DNA of 64,000 nucleotides. It comes from Protonemura montana (lineage: Eukaryota; Arthropoda; Insecta; Plecoptera; Nemouridae). This document shows positions 22,200 through 32,387 of the stretch, one piece after another (within the stretch, counting starts at the first letter, position 1; each line of letters opens with the position of its first letter). The translations under genes and the position numbers were made by a program. The stretch spans positions 4,934,701-4,998,700 of the forward strand of contig OX387603.1 of the NCBI GenBank assembly GCA_947568835.1. Direction: 5' to 3'. Under the pieces are notes generated by a model that did no database searches, was not told where the DNA came from, and was given only the letters and a program-made list of their open reading frames with translations.

Positions 22200-22670
22200 A
22201 TTAATCAAAAGTTAATCAAATTTTAAAGCAATTGTCAAAAATGATAAAAAATCCCGACATGTACGTTAAGCATGGAAAACCTCGGATGGGCTGGAATAGT
22301 TAATTAGAAATTTGAAATAATCAAAATAAAAAGCAATTATCAAAGATAACAATTAATGATGCTTTGTACTGACTACGTGTGTAAAGAAAATGTCCTTACA
22401 AATTGAATACCTTGCCACTTTATACATTTGGTAGGCGGGGGTCGAGCTTAAATTTAACTAAAGCTAAAACCAAATGTAACCAAAATCAAAAGTAAGTCGA
22501 AATCACATCATGAACAAAAGTCACACAATGTCACTACGTGTTATCAGTTCAATTGTGGAAAATTCGATTTAATTGAAATAAAAAATTACAGTTCTTGTTA
22601 TACCCGAGGTAATATCCTGCAAAATAAAGTTTAATCTGACGTGATACTATAATGACAATAAACGACAGGG
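22200..22670. other. Intergenic, nothing recognised
   Basis: AT-rich sequence with repeated TTAATCAAAA and AATCAAAAG words that look like decay of the U2 flank duplication. No gene is visible. Confidence 0.35.
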
Positions 22671-23756
22671 TCATTCAAAACCTTCACTATCTCAGAATTT
22701 GACGAAATTGCTAGGAGGTTTAAACCACCGGAAATAAAACTTCATTTTTAATGTTTTTTTCCATACGCCAAGCGGTTTGCCCGTGGCAGGGGATGGAAAA
22801 ACCAAACATTTCCCCTTTTTGCCCCGCACGGCAATTCACTATATTCACGTTTGAATAAATTAACTTAAAAGGATGGGACTAGTACTAAAATGATAATTGT
22901 GCTTTAATTAACAAGAAAATATACATTAATTGCTTACTTATCAAGTTTAGGGGTGCAAAAAATCCACCCTTAAATTTTAACCCTTAATGCCTCAAAACTA
23001 TTTAATTTTTATTTTTGTGTTTTTTTTCCAAGCATCTCCTGCTTATTTCAGAAAAAAAATGAATCATTAACAGCCAAATGATCAGAAGTTATTATTTTTT
23101 TATTGTATAGATGTGTATGCATTTATTTGTGTTTCTGCACGTCTGTTAGCATGTCCATACAAATCAACCGTTAATTGATAGATTATATCATTTTTTAATT
23201 TAAAAATTGTTTGTGCTTCAAAGAAATTTCATACCCACTCATTTTTTCGTGTCACTCGGACCTATCACTCCTGAAAATTTTAATTTTGAAAATCCTATTT
23301 TCTTATAAGGAAATGTGTCCTTGAATTGGCTATGAAGCTATTGGCTATTGTCCTGAAGGTTTGAGACTTCGAGCCTTTTCTGGATGTGCACTCGAGTGCC
23401 ACTCGCCTCCTTGACGGAAACATAATGATGGAGACATTGATAAAATGCATGGTTCTTCTGATCATATGGCTGTTAACGATTCTTTTTTTTTATGTAGAGA
23501 TAATAAGCAGTAGATGCTTAAAAAAAAACACGTAAATAAAACAATTTTCTTCTCGAGTTATTAAGGGTTGAAATTTAAGGGTAGATTTTTTTCCACTCCT
23601 GGTCTGTAAGGTCGGCAAGATCCGCAAGGCTAAAGCTTGTCCTGGAAAAGGAAATTTTGCCAACCCCGTACCATGATCTAGTTAAATCTTTTTACGATCT
23701 TTTCAGACGTTGTGAGCCGAGCTATGCCAGGCAAGAAAGACTTACAACCTTAACAC

Positions 23757-24058
23757 CTTACTGGAAATTATCTCAGCCAAAAGGCCGAGAAGCAAAGCTT
23801 TACGGTCAACTGATACTGCACAAAGCCAAAAGGCCGAGAAGCGATCGTTTTTCGGTAAACGTATACTGGAAATTATTTCAGCTAAAAGACTGAGAAGCAA
23901 TAAGGTACTAAACGAAGTGATCTCAGCCAAAGGGCCGAGAAGCGAATGTAATTCGTTGATTTTAAGCAAAGGTGAACGGATACTGAAAATTATCTCAGCC
24001 AAAAGGCCGAGAAGCGATAGTTTTTCGGTAAACGTATACTGGAAATTATTTCAGTCGT
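23757..24058. repeat. U2-derived hairpin array 2
   Basis: Five units lie at about 23770, 23825, 23876, 23921 and 23993, each with CAGCCAAAAGGCCGAGAAGC or a close variant. Spacers carry TTTTTCGGTAAACGTATACT. The array lies inside the 22672-25432 foldback. Confidence 0.8.
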
Positions 24059-24984
24059 AAATTGATAGATTATATAATGTTTACATTTTTTAAATGTTTG
24101 TGCTACAAAGATTTTTTTTACTCACTCATATTATTGTGGCATTCGGACTTATCACCTTTGAAAATCATATTTTCATTTCAATCTTTTCAATCATCCACGG
24201 CTAGACGTTGAGGAGAGACTTGCGCTGTGTTTGGGAAACGTGTTTAAATTGATTGCAGCACTTCACTCGAAAAAACGTGTCCATGATTCAAATTTTTCAA
24301 TGTTGTTTTCCAATTTTGTTTGTTTTTTCAATGTTTGTTTTTCGTCTCTCAACAATAAAATCTATCAAAAACTACGTTCTCAAGACACTTCTAACAGTTT
24401 TATTTACACTCAAAGAAAACTCAATGCACGACGCACAAAAATAACACAAAGAAAACTTGCACTGAGCGGAGTATTTTTCGACTGATCAAGAGACCAATGC
24501 AGAAACAACTGAACTCGTTGTCTTACGGCTAAACTTCCGGCTAAACTTCCGGGTTGAAAAGTGGTGAAACAGGTAGCAAGGGTTGCAGGTGTTCGCGGTG
24601 GGATTCTTTAAATAGAATTAAGTAAAGGCAGAAAAACAGGCCTAATATCTTGACCACAGCCGCATATTATCATGTTTCTAGCACAAGCCCCAAAAAAGCA
24701 CATCAATATAATAAAAATCGAAGTACTTGACTCCATACCAACTTCAAATCTTTTCAAGCTTTATTTATGCTATGACAAACTTGGGATAATCGAATGCTTC
24801 TGAATTCAATTGCATGGTTCAAACACAAGCAAAAGCACTTCTAAATGCACACACATCTATATAATAACAAAATCTTTACTTCTGATCATATGGTTGGTAA
24901 GATTCATTTTTGTTTATGAAGAGATAATAAGCAGGAGATGTTTGAAAAAAAAAACATTTCTCAAGTTATTAAGGATTGAAATTT

Positions 24985-25150
24985 ATCTAAAGCGAAAAGG
25001 CCGAGAAGCGAATGTCATTCTTTGATTTCAAGCAAAGGGGAACGGATACTGGAAATTATCTCAGCCAAAAGGCCGAGAAGCAATAAGGTTCTTAATCAAG
25101 TGTTCTCAGCCAAAGGGCCGAGAAGCGATAATTTTTCAGTGAACGGATCT
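24985..25150. repeat. U2-derived hairpin array 3
   Basis: Three units lie at about 24988, 25058 and 25105, with spacers like those of arrays 2 and 4 (GGGGAACGGATACTGGAAAT). It lies just inside the right arm of the foldback. Confidence 0.8.
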
Positions 25151-25432
25151 TTTCCACCCTTAAACTTGATAAGTAAGCAACTACTGTATTTTTTCTTGTT
25201 AATTAAAGCACGATTATCATTTTATAACTAGCTTTTAAGTTTGTTTGTTCAAACGCTAGAGTGAATATAGTGAATTGCCGTGCGGGGCAAAAAGTAAAAT
25301 ATTTAGTTTTTCCATCCCCTGCCACGGGCAAACCGCAAGGCGTATGGTAAAAACATTTAAAATTGGGGTTTTATTTCCGGTGTTCTAAACCACCTAAAAA
25401 TTTCGTCAAATTCTGAGATAGTGAAGGTTTGA

Positions 25433-25915
25433 GTGTGGGCACTTGAAATGGAACGTCTCGACCAAAGACCATAGATAGGGTCTCGACAGTCAAAATCAAA
25501 ATGTAGTTCAAATCAAAATATAGGTCAAATCCGACGCTATGTCCAGAGCGGGGCCGTCTATCCGAGAATACAAACTTCAACATTTGTCTCCCTACGTCCT
25601 AGAACGGCCATCTGTTGAAACTCGAGAATTGGGTCCCAGCTGGTTAGAGGTCACGGAATGATTCCACGTGCTTTCATTGGTCACCTTGTTTCTAAACCCC
25701 GACTTAATGGAAAGTTAATTATTATGAAGATGTGAGGTTCAAATGTTTCCACAGCAAGAAGAATTAACTCGATCGAGACTAAAAACCAAACAATAATCAC
25801 ATATTGTTAGAGCGTAAAAAAATGTAACGAAGTAATGTGCATTTCCTAAGAAAAAAAACAAAAAATGTAAAAAAGGTAATCTACGTGCCGGCCCTTTCTA
25901 CCTTTTAAGTGGAAG
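25433..25915. other. Intergenic, nothing recognised
   Basis: Short remnants of CAAAATATAGGTCAAATC, related to the 17-bp repeat at 21814, occur near 25513. Otherwise no gene or element is recognised. Confidence 0.35.
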
Positions 25916-26515
25916 AGGTTCATCATCATCCTTATCATAACCTGCCCATTGTCAGAACTGTGCGTCGTTAAACACCACGTATTAATCAAATGAACACATT
26001 TTAATACCCTGATTTCATTGATTTGTTGTGTTTAACGACGAAATGATTTTACAGCAGGCCCTGCAGGGCCGGTGAATAATTTGGTGATTATGCAGATGAC
26101 GAGGCACTTTATCTAGTGAAGAAGGTAGGAGGGGAAACCCGGTACCGGCACGTAGGCTACTCCTGTCGAAGAGCACCAAGGAGACCACCGACTTAACGTC
26201 CTTTGCGAAGGATGGTACAATGCGAACAACAGGATTCCTCCACAAATCCATGCTGTCGAGAGGTTGATTGGCAATGCGAGTCAAGTTGCTGTACTAACTT
26301 TCATCCCTCCAACCTCTCTCCCGAACAGAACTGGTCATTTGTATGATGGTCAGCCATCCAACACCTGACTCAGCGCAGTGTTGCTTAACTTCAGCAATCC
26401 CATCAGAACCAATGTTTCCAGCACGCCGAACCGTTCGGTGGTCAGCCATCCAATACCTGACTTAGCGCAGTGTTACTTAGCTTCGATGATCGCACGAGAA
26501 TCGGTGAATACTAGA
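25916..26515 (-). repeat. 5S-headed SINE cluster with a doubled 5S head
   Basis: A short fragment of the SINE tail in the opposite orientation (25916-25975, ending GTGCGTCGTTAAACACC) is followed by a nearly complete minus-oriented copy (26010-26430). Next to its 5S-like head (about 26340-26430) is a second 5S-like head (about 26440-26510) repeating CAGCCATCCAATACCTGACT. The head is therefore present twice in tandem. Confidence 0.65.
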
Positions 26516-27489
26516 AAACGTCGTTTATGTTCCTTGCCAGCTGCAATTTTCAACTAGGTGTCTATTTTAGTTTGATGCAATTGTTCGCTTCATTTACTAC
26601 AACTGATCGAATTGTTCAAGATTTCAGTTCGATATTCTTTGGTTTAATCTCAAGGGCTTGTCGTTAGTTACCTGACGCATTTTCTGGGAAAGACCCACAT
26701 GACAACCACACTGAAGCGGCTAGTCAAAGTGGCGTCCTTTAAAACAACGAGATTGTATAGAGTAACCGGTCTAAATACCAGTTCAGTACCTTTGTGCACA
26801 TAGCGTTTCTGTGCCCAGCCGAAGCCGGGCTTCCAAAAATTGTCTTATAGACTCATCATGTGTCCCTCTCCACGGAAATCTTTAGTAAAAGGCGAAAGAT
26901 TTTTGCGTTTTGAAGAGAGACCAGAGTACCGTGCAAGGAGGTCACAAATGAATATAACTGTCAGGTTTCGATTAATGCGCAGTCGAGTTAACTCGTTTGC
27001 GCTGCCCCAGCGCTACCTGGTGCTGCACCGGGAACTTGTGCAATCGCACAGGTATTGATTATTTAGAGACGAGCTATGTGAAGAGTGCATGACTTCTATT
27101 TGGTATTATATTTTAATTTTTTAGCTACCAAATACCATAATACTATATAGAAAAAAATAAATCTATCAGTTCTAATGGAAATCACATATGCATATGCACA
27201 TGACATATGCATATGTAAACATATGTAATATAAACATATGTAACATAATCGTACATAACCGTACACATATAGTCTGAATATCACGAGACATGCAATATAT
27301 TTGTACCAATCGTCTATCCGTACTTAATTTCAATCGGCTTGAAGATAAACTTTTCTTGTCAGATTCACAAACAAATTCAAATAATTTTACTTCAGAAAAC
27401 ATTAACCATTGTAAGAAATAAACACGCAAATATTTTTCAGAACGACTATGATAAAACATTTGGTGAACCGGTAACGCCTAAAGAACAAA
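26516..27489. other. Intergenic, nothing recognised
   Basis: A cluster of CATATG hexamers lies at 27185-27245. No gene is recognised, and the short reading frames have no family features. Confidence 0.35.
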
Positions 27490-27772
27490 TGTAGAAATAT
27501 TTCAGAAATATTTCAAGAAATCATGCACGAAAATCTTTTGACAGCCAACATCGTTTGTTTTCGAAATTGTCATCGTGGTCACTTTGGAATTCACAGAGTT
27601 TCCACAATGCAGTGACCCCAAGTGACATAAGCGGCAAATTTCAAATAAAATAAATGGGGGTACTGTATGGTATTGCATGGTACTTTTGGTTGTGGTCCCA
27701 TTTCAACCAAAATGCCCACTACCTCAATATCTTAAGCGGCCGTAGGTAGCGGGTACTGCTAGTAACCACATA
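27490..27772 (-). repeat. Dispersed element, partial inverted copy
   Basis: Reverse complement of the first 280 bp or so of the elements at 1235 and 4804. It ends in CGGCCGTAGGTAGCGGGTAC next to CTGCTAGT, the complement of the conserved terminus. Confidence 0.75.
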
Positions 27773-28134
27773 TAATAACCACTTTGAAAAACAAACGGTG
27801 AAGAAGATGTTGACACTTTCAACTAAACCAGAAGGCGAAAAAGCAGTAAAACTGTACGCTAAGTCAAAGGAAAAATGATTCGTTTGTTTATAACAAAAAT
27901 ACCGGGCCTATTCGAAAGAAAAATTTTAATATTTTCGTGCAAAAAGCGAATCTCCCCGAAGTGGCTATATGCACAGAAATCATAATATTCATCTAAAAAA
28001 TATCAAAAACGTCCAATAATAACTATCGCATAAAATATATAAAAATATTCTCGAAATTTACAAAAATCTAAGTCGCTTAAACGATATTTAAATACAAAAT
28101 TAAGAAATATTCATGAATATATGGCGTCAGAATG

Positions 28135-29112
28135 CTATTTCAACGCCAAAAGGCCAAGAAGCGATAGTTCTTTGTTGATATTAAGCAAAGGTGAACGGAT
28201 ACAAAAAGTTTTCTCAGCCAAGGGCCGAGAAGCGATAGTTTTTCGTTATTTTAAAGAAAAGGTGCACGGATATTGAAAATACCCCGAAGCTTCAGTCTTT
28301 CAATGAACGGATGCTGAAAATTATCTCAGCCAAAGGGCCGAGAAGCGATGAGGAACTTAACTAAGTGTTCTCAGCCAAAAGGCCGAGAAGCAATAGTTTT
28401 TCGTTGATATTAAGCGAAGGAGAACGGATACTGAACGAGTACTGAAAGTTATCTCAGCCAAAATGCTGAGAATAAAAAGGTATTTTGAGGACGGATAATG
28501 CAAATTATCTCAGCCAAAGGGCCGAGAAGCAATGAGGGGCCCAACTAAGTGTTCTCAGCCAAAAGGCCGAGAAGAAATAGTTCTTCGTCGATTTCAAGCA
28601 AAGGTGAACGGATACTGAACGAGTACTGAAAGTATCTCAGCCAAGAGGCCTAGAATAAAAAGGTTTTTTGAGGACGGATACTGCAAATTATCTCAGCCAA
28701 AGGGCCGAGAAGCGATGAGGAACTTAACTAAGTGTTCTCAGCCAAAAGGCCGAGAAGCAATAGTTTTTCGTTGATATTAAGCGAAGGAGAACGGATACTG
28801 TAAATTATCTCAGCCAAAAGGCCGAGAAGCGATAAGGTGCCTAACTAAGTGTTTTCAGCCACAAGGCCGAGAAGCGATAGTTATTCGTTGATTTCAAGCA
28901 AAGGTGAACGGATACTGAACGAGTACTGAAAGTTATCTCAGCCAAAGGGCCGAGAAGCAATGAGGTACCTAACTTAAAGTTTTCAGCCAAAGGGCCGAGA
29001 AGCGACAGTTTTTCGTTGATATTAAGCGAAGGAGAACGGATACTGAAAAGTATCTCTGCCAAAAGGCCGAGAAGCGATAGTTATTCGTTGATTTCAAGCA
29101 ATGGTGAACGTA
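28135..29112. repeat. U2-derived hairpin array 4 (main array)
   Basis: About 15 units lie in 0.98 kb. The 25-bp hairpin block recurs with three kinds of spacer: a short one ending AACTAAGTGTT, a longer one with GTTGATATTAAGCGAAGG and GAACGGATACTG, and one with AAAAAGG...GAGGACGGATA. Their order makes a higher-order unit of about 185 bp that repeats imperfectly. The first units (28143, 28203) are more diverged than the central ones. Confidence 0.85.
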
Positions 29113-31764
29113 TAGCCTGAAAAAGAATTAAAAAAAAAAACCTGTACGACTTGCTAAGTGTCGGCAGATAAACCATTTTTCCGCCTCAATTGTATCAGAG
29201 TAAAAATTTTATGTTCGCTCGGAGGCTTGGTCATTATTGCTAAGAAGGTTCGCTATTTAGGCTGGCTTTGATGTCCCTTGTGTTTAGAAATATCTAAAAA
29301 CAATTAGAGGAGTACCTCGAGTTCACTGCAATGTGGCTTAGTTATTACGTCGTATGATCTTGCTTTTGCCCCACAGGGAACTTTTTCTTTGATCCAGGAT
29401 GCATCGAATTTATAAAAATTCCAGTCGAAAGAAGGTACTGGACGGAGGTCCGATACACCAAGTGACATCAAGACATCTAGTGCACGTTGTCTAGTGATAT
29501 CACGGCTTATTTTGTTAATTTTTAGTTTGCTGAATTTTGAAAATTGTATGATTTTTTTTAAATACATCTTTTACATCCAGTTTTGCTGTATGAAAGAATG
29601 GTGTTTTATGTGTCGTCACGTCTTACCTCGGTTCAGCTGCAGCAAAAATAGATTCAAATAATTTTTGTTAGCAGTGGTATCTTGTCCTTTTAGGCTTTTT
29701 GCAAAACGAACACTCGACATGTGCTGTCGAAACTTTAGCTTGTCAATTTAACACATTAGTCAACTAATTGCAATTCTTTTTAGTAACTTTCCATTTACAG
29801 TGTGTTTTCTTGGTCAAGTTGGTAGGTACACTGTAAACAACACTTCTTAGCTTCATAAAACAAATAATTGTAATAGATGAATCACAATTACTTTATCGTT
29901 ATGTTTATTCGTCGCAGTACAGACCTATTATGACTTTTTGGTGTTAATCCTTGTATGGAGAAATATCATAACAACTCTAGAATTTCTGGAATCGGACCAA
30001 ATGTGTGATTTGAGGGTTTAAGTGTAACCATGTGCTCAATGTCATCCAACACGTTGGGTGTCATTTTCACATGGAGCCAGTTTTCTGGCAGTTCAATATC
30101 TTTATGATTATTGCTGTTGAGCCGAGAGTCTCACATTCGTCATGGTCGGCTGCAAGATATCGTGTTAGGTCTAGAGGATGTGACCATATAGGCAATCAAG
30201 GAAGTTGTCAATCTTTTGATTATTTCAATTTCTGACATAATCTGTGAAATAGTTGTATCAGTAGATAGTAGAATCAGTAGAAGCAGTAGAAGCCCGTTCT
30301 TTGTTAAAATCGGATCAGATTTTAGAATATGCATATGTTACTTTCTCGGAACAGTTTTAATCTTATTCTCTCAAATGTTTGGACACGTGCGTTTCTGCAA
30401 GCCAGCATCGGCGATGGATGATGTCGCAGTAGCCTACTTCTCTGACGGGGAACCCCAGTGTCGAATGTTTGCGAACCCTTGTCTAGAGTCAATACCCTCT
30501 GCAGTTGGCTCGTTACGCTCAGGAAGCCCGGACGTCTTCAAATCTACACTTGTCGTGTCTTGGGTGCTATTTGCATCTTTCTGCCGAAGAGCAAAGTCGT
30601 GGTTACTCGATTAACAGGTAGGTGCTTGACGTCTTATTGTTATCGAGGTTTTTAGAACGCTTCTCATTGCAGAGCAGTCGGCGACTTTCGTTTGCAATTT
30701 CACTGAAATCCCGTAAAACTCGGTGTTAACCTGTGACTGAATTCGGAATGTAAAATAATTAGGCAAAATCTCTCATAGAATCAGAAACTACACATGACAT
30801 TTTATTTTTTTATTCAGTGGGTTCGGAATCGGAAAATGAATCGTAGGAATTGTTGAATTGGCAGAAATAGAATCGACATTTTTAATTTGTACACACATTT
30901 GCACGTGGCGCGACATCAGACAAACAGAAAGTTCGTCAAAAGGTTGGAAAATACCTAAAATGCTGTATTAGGATGAAATCTCATTTAAATTGCAAACTCT
31001 TGCAATGCGCGGGGTATTTTATTATTATCAACAACACTATAACCGTCTCAAAAATCGATGCTCCCCCCAAAAGCACCCAAAATTACCCCGAGAGTGTCAA
31101 AACTACAACGAATTACTGTACATTTTTAATTTTAATTTTTTGGAAATTTGTGTCATGGGGATAAACGACATTCTCTTGTAATTAAGCTTGGTTCAAGTTC
31201 TTGGCTCGGTGTTCTGCTTTGGGCCGCTCAAGGCTGCTCAAGGTCGGGCAGTGGAAAATTGCCGCGCACGTTAAAATGTCAAATGCATAGACGTCTTTGG
31301 CATAGACACCACACCATGTAAATTGTGTTACATTTATTGGCCGATAACTGATTGAATTACATATTATGTATATTAAATGTTATTTTTTAGATTACGATTC
31401 CTTTCATTTACCCCTCTATAAAAAATAACCACAACACTAAAATAATTCAAACTATCCATGAGCATGTGATCTATGATGTGACATCCACACAACATTGGAG
31501 GTTAAAGGCACGTGTTGAGTAACAAAATAATGTATTTATTAAACTACTCTCATAAATATTTCTCAAACATATTCCACTTGTGACACAGCTCGAGTTTCGT
31601 AATTTGTAATTGTCTTAGTCCATTCTTTCAAAAGCTATATAAAATACTCTGCCATTTATAGACCTGTCTGAAGCTACAACGGCATTTAAACAGGTGTAGG
31701 ATATACTGTTACGAACTGGTTCCGAACATAGTCCGAACTCGAACGACTTCGTACTAAACCAGTT
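29113..31764. other. Intergenic, no gene recognised
   Basis: Mostly AT-rich unique-looking sequence. A stretch at about 30935-31045 resembles 15215-15320 (GAAATCTCATTTAAATTGCA block), which at 15.2 kb directly precedes the tRNA-headed element. The 132-codon frame at 30216-30614 has no recognisable features and is not called. Confidence 0.4.
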
Positions 31765-32060
31765 ATTATTATTATTTGTGGTGTTTAACGACGCACTGTT
31801 TTGACATCTGGCCGTGCGGCACTGGTCTAATGGCGTCGGTGAATGAGTGGATGATAATGAGGATGATGATGAACCTAACCTAGCTAGAAGGGAGGAGGGG
31901 AAACCCGGTGCCGGCACGTAGCCTACTCCTGTCGAAGAGCACCAAGGGGACCACCGGCTTAACGTCCCTTCCGAAGGACGGTACAACGCGAACAACAGGA
32001 TTCCTCCACAAATCCATGCTGTCGAGAGGTTGATAAGCAAGGCGAGTGAAGTTGCTGTAC
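31765..32060 (-). repeat. 5S-headed SINE, 5'-truncated copy with target-site duplication
   Basis: The element is bounded by the direct repeat CTAAACCAGTT (31754-31764 and 32061-32071). On the minus strand it starts inside the body, lacks the 5S head and ends in (AAT)n at 31765-31777. The body is the cleanest copy in the window. Truncation at the 5' end, a simple-repeat tail and an 11-bp duplication are the marks of LINE-driven retroposition. Confidence 0.85.
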
Positions 32061-32387
32061 CTAAACCAGTTCAGAACCGTCCAGACACTTGAACGAAAAC
32101 ACCTAAAACAACTAGGACAATTACAATGGCAGGGTTGATGAGGACATCTGTATCACATGTCAAGATTTTGAAGCTTGGCCAAATTATCTGACAATTCTAA
32201 ACTTGAAAAGTGAAAATTTCCTTTCCAAGTCTCCGCTATAACGAACTTAATTAAACATCCTGAATCCTGCTACCAGGATTTCAAATAAATGCAAATTTGC
32301 AACAAAATTTGACTCGCTAACTCTTTGTTGCCTGTACTGTTGAGTCCATCTTGTTTCAGAGACACCTTGCTATTCAGTTTCTCGACG

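Larger units (their letters stand above)
22672..25432. mobile_element. Foldback element of about 2.75 kb enclosing U2-derived arrays
   Basis: The left arm starts near AACCTTCACTATCTCAGAAT (22677) and the right arm ends with its complement (about 25425). Within the arms CCATCCCCTGCCACGGGCAA, TTGCCGTGCGGGGCAAA and TTGATAAGTAAGCAA occur in inverted order. The AAGCATCTCCTGCTTATT block (about 23030) matches the inverse of a block near 24930. Part of the inner right arm (24870-24990) is also repeated directly at about 23455-23590. Arrays 2 and 3 lie in the loop. No transposase is visible, so the class is unknown. Confidence 0.65.

Noticed and set aside
19372..29112. CRISPR-like interpretation of the regularly repeated hairpin blocks
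   Set aside because: Spacers are themselves repeated and related, the blocks derive from U2, and the genome is eukaryotic.
30216..30614. 132-codon plus frame in intergenic DNA
   Set aside because: No domain, no splice context and no conserved features; its composition looks like random AT-rich sequence.
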